DNA of 64,000 nucleotides from Aralia elata (lineage: Eukaryota > Streptophyta > Magnoliopsida > Apiales > Araliaceae): the NCBI GenBank assembly GCA_034770075.1, contig CM068385.1, positions 72,298,479-72,362,478 of the forward strand. Direction: 5' to 3'. The notes below the pieces were generated by a model that saw only the letters and a program-made list of their open reading frames with translations, had not been told where the DNA came from and ran no database searches. How positions within the stretch are numbered: the stretch's first letter is position 1; every line of letters begins with the position of its first letter. Shown one piece after another: positions 10,883 to 23,300 of this stretch. Position numbers and translations under genes: made by a program.

Positions 10883-12707
10883 TGATGAGTGTGTCTTATA
10901 CATACAATTTGGGTACTTTTGGCCTTGATAATTTGTAAGTCTTGGGGTACTTTATGTGGTTTTATTGTATTTTTATCTTATTTTTAGATATTGTGGTTTT
11001 AACTTGCTTTTATATGTTTTGTATTATTTTTATGTCTTTTTACTTAGTTTTGTAGGAAATAAAGCAAAGTCATTTGAACGTTAACGCTTCGGTGCCTTGT
11101 TTGCCATATTTGAGCTTTCGATTGACGCAGTAGCTGCTTGTTTCCCAATTTCACCCATGATCCAAGCCGAATCTCTCAAAACTCAAAGAACCAAAGTTGT
11201 AGATATTTGTCTTAGCTTTCCAGAACATCTTGAATCATCTAATTTGAAGTTCGTATGAGAGAGTTATGGCCATTTTACCATCGGATTTGGCATAATTTTT
11301 ACACAACAGTTGCTTCAGGCTCAATTTGAGCCTTCCTCTGGCCATTATCTCGTCAAGCTCCAGTTGTGAAAGTTGTAGAGCTACTTCTTATCTTTCCATA
11401 GCCTACTTAATCGACTTAATCCGAGTTCGGACGAATAAGTTATGAATATTTTACTAACAGAGGTCAAAGCTGAGTCAGGTTACAGCACACTGGCGCGGGC
11501 GCACCAACCAGCGCGCGAACGCGCCCAATGGCTGCTGGGCAGCGCCATGTTTCACGATTTTTAGCCCCTTTTGGTCATTTTTGGAGAGCTAAGCTAGGGT
11601 TTTTCATTGGGCACTATAAATATAACATGTAGCCTCCATTTTAACATATCCTAAAGTTCCAAAATCAGATTTAGAGAGAGAGAGAGAGGAGGCTTGGAGC
11701 AAAAAGAGGGAGGCCATTGCCATTGGCCATGGTTCTTCTAAAGCTTAGAGGAGCTTCAATGGTAGTGCTTCAATGGAGTTTCATCCAACAACAATGGGGA
11801 AGCCATCCTTTATCTTTCTTTTTCTTTTTCCTCTATGTAATTAGTTTTTAATCTAAGATTGTAATTGAACCCATTGCTTATTTGAATTGATTTCTCTTCC
11901 TTTGATTATTGTTATTCATATGAATTGGTTATCATAACTTATGCTTATAGATTAATTGCTTGGCTCGTAATTACCGTGGAAAACTATATGAACTTGACAA
12001 ACGGATTATAGTGTTAAGACCTTGTTATGATATCATGCGAAAGTTAAAGATTGTTGTGGGTGATTAATAAAGATTTAGTGACGTGTGTCTTGTTGATTAC
12101 CCTCAATGATAGGTAACTTGTTAGTATTTAGGATAGACATATACCTAGATACCGTGTGCAACCAATTGAGAATCTAATCTTAATGACTTCTTATGTGAAA
12201 GTTGGTAATTGAAAGGGTGGTTAATGAGATTTAGTGACATGTGTCTTGTTTATTATTCTTGAAATTGGTCTCTTGATAGTGTGTAGGATACACATATACC
12301 TACATGCCGCATTAGGAAGATTCGTAATTGACCATCGACAGAGGCTCTTACGTAATTGTGATTTCTCGGATGTCAATTCTATATGGTTAATTGATCTAAA
12401 AGAGGAGTTAAGATATTTGAACAAAGCATTCCACGCCAAGTGTTTGACAAAATGCTTGAATGGGGGAAATTGTAATCTTAGACCTTTATCTATCTATTCT
12501 TGTTATTTATATGTCATGCAATTTAGATATAACCTTTATCTATCTCTTGAATTAGAGAGTTTGATTTAGATCGAGTCGATATTGAATTAGTACTTGGGGA
12601 TACATTAGAGTTAATTCCTTGTGGGTTCGGCAACTCTCTCTTATCATTGTATTACTTGTTGACCGCGTATACTTGCGCGTATTTTTCGGTTGTGAAATCG
12701 ACCAACA
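10883..12707 (+). repeat. 5' LTR of element C (1825 bp)
   Basis: It starts TGATGAGTGTG and ends CGACCAACA. It contains two related ~85-bp segments (about 11190-11280 and 11364-11457), a GC-rich cluster (about 11490-11545) and a TATA box (CACTATAAATATAAC near 11610). A 17-bp duplication around 11755-11775 (GGTAGTGCTTCAATGGA) is absent from the 3' LTR. ORF 12234-12569 is chance coding inside the LTR and recurs in the other copy. Confidence 0.88.
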
Positions 12708-12713
12708 AGTTTT

Positions 12714-12731
12714 TGGCGCCGTTGTCGGGGA
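12714..12731 (+). promoter_or_regulatory. Primer-binding site of element C
   Basis: TGGCGCCGTTGTCGGGGA, the Athila-type PBS (tRNA-Asp tail), with one difference from the copy in H. It starts six bases after the LTR end. Confidence 0.85.
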
Positions 12732-14040
12732 ATTATTCTTCTAATGTTTTTTCAATATTAATTTCAATTGACTTGATCTTAATTTGAACTTGTCTTTCTA
12801 TTTTAAATAAAGTTAGGCCGAGGACTATGAACAAAGCGCTTCTTGGGAGGCAATCCAAGCTTATTGTTTTGCTTTTTTTGTTGGATTGCATTTTAGGTTG
12901 TTTAATTGCATTTTAATTTCTTTAATGGTTTTTAGGTAACGAGTACTAAGCAATTTGGATTGCGCCCCCAAATTTGAGGACTTGAAAGATGATATCAATG
13001 ACGCTTGGCACGTTCTCAAGGAAGTTCTTTGTTTTACTTTTTCCTATCTTAGACATTGAGGACAATATCAATTTTAAGTTTGGGAGTAGTACTTAGTGTT
13101 TGTGTGTTTTTAATTTAGTACTTGTGTGTTTTAAGTGTGTTTTTCGTATTTAAAAAAAAATTGTTTATTTTTAGGAAGTGTCCCTTGAGCATTGATTTAA
13201 TTTGACTTATCTATGGTCAATGATAGCAACTTGTTTTTAATTGATTCTAACTCATGGGAAATGGACATATGTTGCTTAGTCATTGTGCTTAATTTTGTTG
13301 TTGGTTATTGTTTTGCTCATGCATCCTTTCACTTTTATGCAGTTACCCATGAGTATTGAGCTAGTCGTATGCTTAGAGAAGGCTTTTATAACCGAATGCT
13401 TGTGGAAAATATCTATAAACTCTAGTACTCGTTTAAACATCACTTGAAGTAAGGTATCCAAATTTGTTGTTTTTGATTTGTTGGTCATGTGGTGAGTTAA
13501 GATGGAGCGTAAAACGCACTCACTCATGGACACATGCTTAGGGGAGATAGAGCGTAAAACGCACTCTCTTTTTTTGTGACAAAAGAAAGAAAATGTTAGA
13601 TTGCAAATCTTGTAGGGGGTTGAGATAGAGCGTAAAACGCACTCGCCCATATGAGTGTCCTTAAGGTTGAGATGGAGCATAAAATGCACTCACCTAGAGC
13701 CCTTGAGTCTCAAAATTTTTGGAATTGTAATTTGTATACCTTTGTATTGAGTGATGTGTTAAGCATGTTATTTTGGGGTTTATGTTGATTATTTCATAAG
13801 GTAATGTGGTTGCATAAGTTCATCCGAGCTTGGTTGGTTTAGTGTTATTGGGTACTCGCACATACACGGAAGGGACCTAAAGCAACATATGACTAGTTAA
13901 TTGATATTTTAGACTTGTAACGTTTTGTTTATTTTCTTGAGTTCCATATGTTGATGCCTTTGAGACTATTGTCGGCTTATTAATTCATTACTCAAGTTAG
14001 GTTGTATTAGAAACGTTTCAATTGTATAGTTTAGGTTTGT
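12732..14040 (+). other. Non-coding internal region of element C
   Basis: Leader sequence is joined to the post-integrase block, so the whole gag-pol region has been lost. Nothing here codes for a protein; the minus-strand ORF at 13276-13689 reads through hairpin repeats. It includes four copies of a small hairpin motif (13503-13690). Confidence 0.75.
13503..13692. repeat. Four GCGT-AAA-ACGC hairpin motifs in element C
   Basis: The unit GATGGAGCGTAAAACGCACTC recurs four times near 13503, 13547, 13626 and 13672. The fourth copy reads GCAT-AAA-ATGC, so both stem sides change together. Parallel copies lie at 16295-16490 in D and one at about 55549 in H. Confidence 0.8.
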
Positions 14041-14080
14041 TTTGCTTGAGGACAAGCAAAGATTTAAGTTTGGGGGTATT
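14041..14080 (+). promoter_or_regulatory. Polypurine tract and upstream hairpin of element C
   Basis: The palindrome TTTGCTTGAGGACAAGCAAA (14041-14060; 8-bp stem, AGGA loop) is followed by TTTAAGTTTGGGGGTATT, which abuts the 3' LTR. The G-run is the likely primer for plus-strand cDNA. The same arrangement is in D and H. Confidence 0.8.
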
Positions 14081-15889
14081 TGATGAGTGTGTTTTATACA
14101 CACAATTTGGGTACTTTTAGCCTTGATAATTTGTAAGTCTTTGGGTACTTTATGTGGTTTTATTGTATTTTTATCTTATTTTTAGATATTGTGGTTTTAA
14201 ATTGCTTTTATATGTTTTGTATTGTTTTTATGTCTTTTTATTTAGTTTTGTAGGAAATAAAGCAAAGCCATTTGAATGTCAACGCTTGGGTGCCTTGTTT
14301 GCCATATTTGAGCTTCCGATTGACGCAGTAGCTGCTTGTTTCCCAATTTCACCTATGATCCAATCCGAATCTCTCAAAATGCAAAGAACGAACATTGTAG
14401 ATATTTGTCTTAGCTTTCCAGAACATCTTGAATCATCCAATTTGAAGTTCGTATGAGAGAGTTATGGCCATTTTACCATCGGATTTGGCATGAATTTTAC
14501 ACAGCAGTTGCTTCGGGCTCATTTTGAGCCTTCCTCCGGCCATTATCTCGTCACGCTTCAATTATGAAAGTTGTAGAGTTACTTCTTAGATTTCCATAGC
14601 CTACTTAATCGCCTTAATCCGAGTTTGGACGAAGAAGTTATGGCCATTTTACTAACAGAGGTCAAAGCTGAGTCAGGTTACACTACGCTAGCGCGAGGGC
14701 ACCAAGCAGCGCGCGGACGCACCCAATGGCTGCTGGGCAGCGCCTGGTTTCATGATTTTCAGCCCCTTTTGGTCATTTTTGGTGGGCTAAGCTAGGGTTT
14801 TGCATTGGGCACTATAAATATAACATGTAGCCTCCATTTTAACATATCCTAGAGTTCCAAAATCAGATTTAGAGAGAGAGAGAGGAGGCTTGGAGCAAAA
14901 TGAGGGAGGCCATGGCCATTGGCCATGGTTCTTCTAAAGCTTGGAGGAGCTTCAATGGAGTTTCATCCAACAATAATGGGGAAGCCATCCTTTATCTTTC
15001 TTTTTCTTTTTCCTCTATGTAATTAGTTTTTAATCTAAGATTGTAATTGAACCCATTGCTTATTTGAATTGATTTCTCTTCCTTTGATTATTGTTATTCA
15101 TATGAATTGGTTATCATAACTTATGCTTATAGATTAATTGCTTGGCTCGTAATTACCGTGGGAACCTATATGAACTTGACAAACGGATTATAGTGTTAAG
15201 ACCTTGTTATGATATCATGCGAAAGTTAAAAATTGTTATGGGTGATTAATAAAGATTTAGTGGCGTGTGTCTTGTTGATTACCCTCAATGATAGGTAACT
15301 TGTTAGTATTTAGGATAGACATATACCTAGATACCGTGTGCAACCAATTGAGAATCTAATCTTAATGACTTCTTATGTGAAAGTTGGTAATTGAAAGGGT
15401 GGTTAATGAGATTTAGTGACATGTGTCTTGTTTATTATTCTTGAAATTGCTCTCTTGATACTGTGTAGGATAGACATATACCTACATGCCGCATTAGGAA
15501 GATTTGTAATTGACCATCGACAGAGGCTCTTACGTAATTGTGATTTCTCGGATGTCAATTCTATGTGGTTAATTGATCTAAAAGGGGAGTTAAGATATTA
15601 GAACAAAGCATTGCACGCCAAGTGTTTGACAAAATGCTTGAATGGGAGAAATTGTAATCTTAGACCTTTATCTATCTATTCTTGTTATTTATATGCCATG
15701 CAATTTAGATATAACCTTTATCTATCTCTTGAATTAAAGAGTTTGATTTAGATCGAGTCGATATTGAATTAGTACTTGGGGATATATTAGAGTTAATTCC
15801 CTGTGGGTTCGACAACTCTTTCTTATCATTGTATTACTTATTGACCGCGTATACTTGCGCGTATTTTTCGGTTGCGAAATCGACCAACA
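14081..15889 (+). repeat. 3' LTR of element C (1809 bp)
   Basis: It begins TGATGAGTGTG after the polypurine tract and ends CGACCAACA before the GTTAG duplication. It is very similar to the 5' LTR by eye, with scattered substitutions and the 17-bp length difference. The TATA box lies near 14812 and the GC-rich cluster at about 14690-14745. Confidence 0.9.
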
Positions 15890-16837
15890 GTTAGTTATTT
15901 GTGCATTTTAATGTTTGTTTGCTATTTTAAAAAAAATGGTAAAAAAAATATTTATTTTTAAGATGTGTCTCTTGAGCATTGTTTTAATTTGATTTGAACT
16001 ATAATCAGTGGTCAATGATAAGAACTTGTTTGAATTAATTCTAACTAATGGAAAATGAATAGATGTTGCTTAGTCTTTGTGCTTAATTGTTATTATTGGT
16101 TATTGTTTTGCTTATGCGTCCTTTCACTCTTTTGCACCTACCCATGAGTATTTAGCTAGTTGTATGCTTAGAGAAGGCTTTTATAACCGAATACTTGTGG
16201 AAAATATCTATAAACTCTAGAACTCGTTTAAACATCACTCGAAGCAAGGTGTCTAAATTTGTTGTGTTTGAATTGATGGTTATGTGATAAGTTGAGATGG
16301 AGTGTAAAACGCACTCCTTCATGGACACATGTGTAGGAGAGATAGAGCGTAAAATGCACTCTCTTATAATTGTGATTAAAGAAAGAAAATTATATATTGC
16401 AAATCTTGCAAAGGGTTGAGGTTGAGCGTAAAACGCACTCGCCCATATGAGCGTGCTTAAGGTTGAGATGGAGCATAAAATGCACTCACCTAGAGCCTTT
16501 GGTTCTCAAAATTTTTGAAATTGTGATTTGTATACATTTGCGGTGAGCGATGTATTAAGCATGTAGTTTTTGTGGTTTATTTTGATTATTTTATAAGGTA
16601 ATGTGGTTGCATAACTTCATCCGAGCTTGATTGGTTTAGTGCTATTGGGTACTCACACGCACACGGAAGGGACCTAAAGCAAGCTATGACTAGCTAATTG
16701 TAAATCTAGACTTGCAACATTTTGAAAGTTTCCTTGAGTTTTCATGTGTCTATGCTTTAAGACCATTGTTTAAACTTTTTAACTCATTGCTCAAGATATG
16801 TTTTATTAGAAGTGTTTAATTTTTATAGTTTGTGTGT
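15890..16837 (+). other. 3' untranslated region of element D, right part
   Basis: Continuation of D after element C. It parallels 13140-14040 of C throughout, including four hairpin motifs near 16296, 16340, 16421 and 16468. No coding frame is supported. Confidence 0.75.
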
Positions 16838-16877
16838 TTTGCTTGAGGACAAGCAAAGGTTTAAGTTTGGGGGTATT
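16838..16877 (+). promoter_or_regulatory. Polypurine tract and upstream hairpin of element D
   Basis: TTTGCTTGAGGACAAGCAAA at 16838-16857, then TTTAAGTTTGGGGGTATT, directly before the 3' LTR. Confidence 0.8.
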
Positions 16878-18784
16878 TGATGAGTATATTTTATACACAC
16901 AAATTAGGTATTTTTGAGCTTGGTAATTTGTAAATCCTAAGTCATTTCATTTAGTTTTATGTGTTTTCATCTTATTGTTGTATAATGTAGTTTTGTATTA
17001 CTTTTATATGTTTTTGTATGCTTTTATGTGTTTTTACTTTGTTTTGTAGGAATTGAAATAAAAGCCCTTTGGATCAATGCGTTTTTGGCTCGAATTTGGC
17101 ATTCCAGCTGCTTGTTTCTCAATTTAACCAATGATCCAATCCGAATCTATCAAAACTCAAAGAACAAAAGTTGTAGATCTTTGTCTTAGCTTTCCAGAAC
17201 ATCTTGAATCATCCAATTTGAAGTTTGTATGAGAGAGTTGTGGCCATTTTACCATCAGATTTGGCATGAATTTTGCATAGTATTTGCTTCGGGCTCAATT
17301 TGAGCCTTGCTCCGGCCATTATCTCGACGAGCTCCAGTTATGAAAGTTGTAGAGCTACTTCTTAGCTTTCAATAGCCTTTTTAATTGCCTTAATCAGAGT
17401 TTGGACGAAGAAGTTATGGCCATTTTTCTAACAGACGTCGAAACTGATTCGGGGTACAAAGTTTCAGCGTCGGGGCGATAATTTCCAGCACTATTCCAGC
17501 ACCGGGGCGGCAACTCCCTGGATGCAGTCGGATTTCGCGATTTTTGGCCAAAATTTGATGTCTAGGCTAGGGTTTCTCATACCCAACTCATATAACATCT
17601 AGGGGGCGGCTGGAATAGGCATTCTAACACCATCTAACACTTCTAACAACAAATCTAGAGAGTGGGAGGCTACACATAACATTAATTAGAGAGGAAAAAT
17701 CTGCAATACAAGGCAATTTTCAGCAAAGTCCAAGGAGCAAGAAGAGCAAGGAGTATCAAATCTTGAGGGAAAGCTAGAGAACAAGAATCAACCCATCAAG
17801 CAACCATTGAATATCTTCCTAAGAGGTTTTATCATTCTATCTCTAGTATTCTCTTCTTAATTTGTAATTCCATCATGATGTATAGATCAAATTTGATGTT
17901 TATTGTAATTCCCATGAACTAGAACTCATTTTCTAAGATTTCAATGGAACCCATTACATAATTTGAATTGAATGCTCTCTCTTTGATATTGGTTACTCAT
18001 TTGTGAATTGAATATCATAATTTGTGCTTTATATATTAATTACCTAGCTAGTAATTACCTTGGGAACCTATATGAAATTGAGAAATGGAATGTAGTGTTA
18101 AGACCTTGTTATGATATCATGCGAACATTAGAGATTCTTGGGGGGGGGGATAATAAGATTATTGTGACATGTGTCTTATTAATTATCTTTGAGAATAGAT
18201 GACTTGCTAGTATTTAGGATAGAGATATACCTAAATGTCGATGTAAACATTGTGAGATTACAAACTTAATAACTCCCTATACGAAAGTTCATTTGTTTGA
18301 TGGGTGATTGACTAAGATTTAGTGACGTATGTCTTGTTGATTATTCATAGAATTGAATGGCTTGCTTGCATATAGGATAGAGATATACCTATATGCCGTA
18401 TTTGGGTGATTTTTATATGACCATCGAGAGAGGCTTATGAATATGGTGAATTTCTCGGTTGACAATTCTATGTTGTTAATTAGTTCAAATGAGAGAGTTA
18501 GGATATTCAAATGAAGTGTTGGGGAAAATTGTGATCTTAGACTTGTTAATATTTGATTTCATTATCTTAATGTTTTCTATAGTTCTTGGATTAATTGTTA
18601 TCTTTATCAATGCAAAATAACAAAAACAATTATCATTTGTTTAAATAAGATTAAGATGATAAAATGTTAGTACTTGGAAAAGATTAGTAATAATTTCTCG
18701 TGAGATCGATACTCTAATTACACTTTATTACTTGTTGACCGCGTATACTTGCGCGTAAATTATCGTTATATAAATCGGACAACA
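16878..18784 (+). repeat. 3' LTR of element D (1907 bp)
   Basis: It begins TGATGAGTATA and ends CGGACAACA. It is related to, but clearly diverged from, the LTRs of C. It has the same order of parts: two ~85-bp segments (about 17165-17255, 17340-17430), a GC-rich cluster (about 17465-17520) and a TATA-like sequence near 17590. ORFs 18008-18202 and 18319-18510 are LTR sequence. Confidence 0.82.
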
Positions 18785-19557
18785 CCCGTACGTTCTTCTT
18801 CATTCTTCCCGAACTCCTCTTCTACTTTTTTGGCTCCTTCCTTCTCCACCCGTGTCTCTCCTTCCTTTCCTCCTTCAAGTTTCTTCTTCTTCTTCCTTTG
18901 TTTTCTGCAGTTTTCCTTTCTCTCTCTTAACCTTCCACTCTCTTAGCAACTGAAGATGGAATGGATGAGCAACATAGAGGCTTTGGGAGAATTCATGGGT
19001 GGCTTCGGGAGGAGAGGGAGTGCAACAAGTGGGTTTCTCCTTCAAGAAGGATGTTGGGTAATAAGGAATTTCAATGTATTTGGTTTGGCACCAACCCCCT
19101 CCATCTGACCACTCCCTTGTTAGCTTGCTTCTCATTGGCTAAAGGAGTTTGGTGGTTCCCCATATCAACAACACACACAAATTAATAAACCCAATTAGTC
19201 TCTTCCATACCTGAATACTCCCACTTTTGTACCAAATTTGCTTAATAACTCTATCCAAAATTAAAATGGGTACTCCCATAAAATATTGGGACGCGTAAAA
19301 ATAATAATTATGGGATTTGTTCATTTATTCAGAACACCCATATAATACATTTCGGATACGAAATAAATGTCGTTCGGGCTCAAATAAAATTTCCGACGCT
19401 TGGAAAAATTATCTCTTCGCATACATGTCTTAACGAAATTAGTCAAAATCGAAAAAGAAGTAAAAATATTTGCCGTGAATAGTGCCTCAGAAAACGTGCC
19501 CCGTGAATAGTGATTTAATGATTTTTCGCAAAATCAATCTATTCACTCCCACATCAA
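18785..19557 (-). repeat. Partial second LTR of element E
   Basis: It parallels about 22955-23880 of the 5' LTR, including CTCCACCCGTGTCTCTCC and ATTAAAATGGGTACTCCCATAA. Similarity stops near 19557, where leader-type sequence starts. ORFs here reflect CT-rich tracts, not genes. Confidence 0.65.
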
Positions 19558-20295
19558 CTACTATCCTTCATTCGTCCTGTACTATCTTACCACTTCAAAT
19601 GTCCTACAATTATTGGACTTAATCTCCCAAATCAGTCTCTAGATCTACCATCGGTTCATTTCTTATAACTTATTCCTTACCTCTTCTTTCTAATCACTAA
19701 AACAATTTAATTGCCTCAATTTGCAATTCAAAAATTTGCATATAAAATCTTTCATCCTAATACTCTAAAATTTTACTTAACAACTCTTTATAAGTCCATT
19801 ACATCTGTCTCACCTGACATTCTGCAATAAAGCTTAATAGCTTAACTAACACCTCAAAATAACGATATATTCAATATCATCTCTCGAATCATTCACTCTC
19901 TTTTTGCAAACCTTAACCCAACAAATTCCAAGATCTCCTCTTATCATCACAAAGAAACTTCATATAACATCAATTCAATATTCTTTAAAAAAATAGCCAC
20001 AAAATTGATCATTAGCCTCAAATGATTAATCTAATTACCTCGAATATCTATAACTCAAGTTTACAATGGATCATCTATACTTAATAGTTTTCACTTTATC
20101 ATATTATCCGATCAATACACATACCTCAATTTATCCACAAGCTTAACAACATTAAGTATAATCCAAATCATAAGTTCTAAGATCATAATAAATTACTACC
20201 CAAAAATAACTCTATATAAGTTCATCTCCTCTTATTCTCTATACATTTCCTAAGGTTATAGCCTAAAGACCTCTCTCTAAAGGTTTATAACCTAA
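19558..20295 (-). other. Leader-like remnant of element E
   Basis: AT-rich sequence with no coding frame. Its last part before the PBS shares the CTAAGGTTATA...CCTAA block with the leader of element B. Confidence 0.55.
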
Positions 20296-20308
20296 GGCTC
20301 TGATACCA
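20296..20308 (-). promoter_or_regulatory. Primer-binding site of element E
   Basis: The minus strand reads TGGTATCAGAGCC, an exact 13-base match to the initiator tRNA-Met 3' end, three bases from the LTR. Confidence 0.88.
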
Positions 20309-20311
20309 ACC

Positions 20312-23300
20312 TGTGATGCCCCCAAATCCGGGTCACCCGAACCGCGGACCTGGTTCATCACTTTCTCAGACATGCATCAAGCTATTGATAACTTACAGCG
20401 AAAATAAAGGAATATTTACATTGATATAACATAAATAATCCTGTCCCAAGTCTCGAAACCAAAACTACTACAAAGCATAACTTAATACATAAGGGTAATT
20501 AAGTCTTAATACATCACAAAAGTCAACGAGTCTTAATACATAATCCAAAATGGTAATCTTAACGGTACAAAGCTAATCAGTAGCTTTGCCTTTGCCTTTA
20601 TCCTTCCTTGAGCTTTCACCACGACCTCCACTAACTGAAATATTTTAAGAAAAGCAAAGGTGAGCAACAATTTTGCTCAGCAAGTATAATAGCAATAATC
20701 ATGAATCATCAAACGAAGACTTTCTAGCTTACAAGAATTAAGAGATTAAAAGATAGCTCAAGAACTTGAATAATTTCTACGAATGATCTCTTTAACACAA
20801 TTGTAGGGCCTCTATGGACTGAATGATTTCAATGTTTCCAAATGGAGGAAATATTCTATACTGAGTAGTCATCATGACATTGAACTTTTACTAGAATCAC
20901 CAGAAATTCATCTAATAACCCAGCATACTAATACAATAGGTGATCAACCTAATGTACCCGGTGTTATGCATAACCCCTTTTACATACTATTCGCGCGCGT
21001 GTCGGTTCCCCGACATACATACTGTTTCCCCTGCTATGAGGGTTGTTCATCTCAGCTTTACATAGGAATTCAAACTAAACAATTTGATCGGATAGCTTTA
21101 CTTAACAATAATGATGTTTAAACATACGTCTAGCCAAAACAATTAGCTTTGACATCTATCTCATATAGTTCATGGAATATAGAACTCGAAAGCTTTAATA
21201 ACATGCGTTGAAGCATGGCTAGGTAACGTGAACGATTAACAGTTCATTCTAAGAGTACTTGCAATACGATAATGATTAAAGTAAAGGAACTTGTCCAGAA
21301 TATCTTGAATAAGATAAGAAACTCGCTTAATGGAGTAATACTTGCAACAATATACAACAGTTGTATAAGATAGGAAGCTTGCTCAAAAAATAATAGTTGA
21401 GTAAGGAACTTGCAATAATATAGAATACTTGTCCAATTATAGCTTGTGTAAGATGAAACTTTCTCAATAAATAGCTTGAATAAGGTTAAGAAAATTTGCA
21501 TTCAATATATAGAAAGAATGAAGTTAGAGAACTTGCCCAACTCAAGGGTTAGACAAGCGTTAGGAAACTTGCCTGGTGCGCCTGCTACAATATTACAACA
21601 CACGCTCCTTAATATCCTACACAATTAAGTACATATTCACATAACAATTAGTCACATACTGGATACTAAATAATAGTTTATACTACTCTATAATGTTTCA
21701 TTCTTATAAGAAACAAAATATTAAACAATATTATACACACTAGTTACAGCGTTATGACGCTTGCGCATCCGCACGCCAACCTCGCCTATTCGAATGCCCA
21801 AGCGACACGCAATTGCGTACGCCTAGCACGCCCATTCGATTTATCTAATACATATTGGTTAATGCCAAATATCATTATAAATCATAACATTCATGTTTTT
21901 GGACTTAGAACAATGTCTTTTATTGTTGGAAGCATTACACGTTGCACACACGCATGACCGACGCCTTCTACTTGCACAACAGCCCTAAAAATAGTCCATT
22001 TCAAAATTTCTCCAGGTAATAAATTTCAATTCTAATTAATGAAAGTTATAGGTCTATTTCTAAGCTTTTCGGATCATCTTGAATCATCCAATTTGGAGTT
22101 TATATGAGAAAGTTAGGTCCGTTTTACTAAAGGAGGTCAACATCGCACAACGAGCTCGCCCCGGAGTGCTTGTGCTCGCCCAAAGTGCTTCTGCTCGCCC
22201 CAGAGGGCTTGTGCTCGCCCTAGAGGGTGTGTGCTCGCCCCGGATGAGCTTGTGCTCGCCCAGAGTGTTTGTGCTCGCCCCAAAGTGTTTCTGTTCGCCC
22301 CAGAGGGCTTGTGCTCGCCCTAGAGGGCGTGTGCTCGCCCCGAATGGGCTTGTGCTCGCCCAGAGTATTTGTGCTCGCCCCCAGAGTGTTTGTGCTTGCC
22401 CTAGAGGGCTTGTGCTCGCCCCGGATGAGCTTATGCTCGCCCCAGAGGGCTTGTCTCTGCCGAGCTCGCCAACAAGCTCTGTTTTGGTACCCAAACTTCA
22501 AACCTTCATAACTTATTCATTACAACTCGGAATTAGGCCATTTCAGAGGCTATGGAAAGCTTACAACATGAACTATAAGACTCCTATAGATTCATACACT
22601 TATAGCATTAACCAAAATTATCAAACATGAAAATATCTACAATGGTCCTCTAAATTCGTCCAACAGTCCATGTTTTTGTTCAACACTTCATTCTTCTTGC
22701 TCGATTAAGCCAAGGTAGGGATTTCTTTCATTTTTGTTCCACTTTGATATTGTTAATAGCTTACATAGTCTCTTAACAACATTACAAACATCCAAAACAA
22801 ATAACAACAACAAGAATCACAGCAAAGCCAACCCATAAGCTTAAAAGCTCTACAACCATGAAACTTTGAAAACCTTAACCAAAATCAAATGGAAATGTGT
22901 TAAGTGAGATGATTACCTCTTGTAATCCCTCCAAGATGCTAGAGAGCTTGCAGGCTAGGCTTGAGACTCTCCTTCTACTTCTTTAGCTCCTTTCTTCTCC
23001 ACCCGTGTCTCTCCTTTCTTCTTTCTTCAAGTTTCTTCCTCTTCCTCTCCCTTTGTTCTTGTTCTTTCACTCCCTCTCTCTATACCACTCCCTCCCTCTC
23101 TGCAGCTCTCTTCTTGCTAGCAAAAGGACTAAGCTTGGAAATAAGCTGAGTATAAGAGAATGGAAGGAAAAGAGTCGGATGAATAAGGCTTGGGAGAATG
23201 AAGGAGTTCAACACCCGAGCTCCTCCTCTTTCTTTCTTTTTCTGCACCTCTCTTCTCTCTACTATGCTCTCACTCTTTCTGCAGCACAAAGCTTGGTAGT

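Larger units (their letters stand above)
10883..15889 (+). mobile_element. Element C: complete non-autonomous Athila derivative (5.0 kb)
   Basis: It has two LTRs, an Athila-type PBS, a polypurine tract and a perfect 5-bp target duplication GTTAG (10878-10882 and 15890-15894). The internal region is only about 1.37 kb and has no gag or pol. It retains the leader and the post-integrase segment marked by CTTCTTGGGAGGCAATCC near 12840. It would need proteins from a relative to move. It is inserted in the 3' region of element D, which is from the same wider family. Confidence 0.9.
9117..18784 (+). mobile_element. Element D: deleted Athila-type Ty3/gypsy element, interrupted by C
   Basis: Visible parts are the gag end and protease remnant (9117-9854), a 3' untranslated region (9855-10882 and 15890-16877), a polypurine tract and the 3' LTR (16878-18784). 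RT and integrase are missing: the protease remnant passes almost directly into the post-integrase sequence marked by CGATGGGAGGCAACCC (about 9769-9784). D is therefore an internal deletion derivative. Its 5' part lies left of the window beyond element B. The bases CCCGT after 18784 are the expected target duplication within LTR E. Confidence 0.75.

Noticed and set aside
12221..12569. ORFs repeated at 12234 and 15416
   Set aside because: They are the same position in the two LTRs of element C and lie in non-coding LTR sequence.
22146..22470. Regular repeats resembling a CRISPR array
   Set aside because: Units are variable and contiguous with no constant repeat and unique spacers, and the DNA is from a plant nuclear genome.
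22084..22630. Long overlapping ORFs on both strands (up to 183 codons)
   Set aside because: They read through a ~20-bp GC-rich minisatellite in an LTR. Several frames stay open because unit lengths keep the frame; no domain is present.
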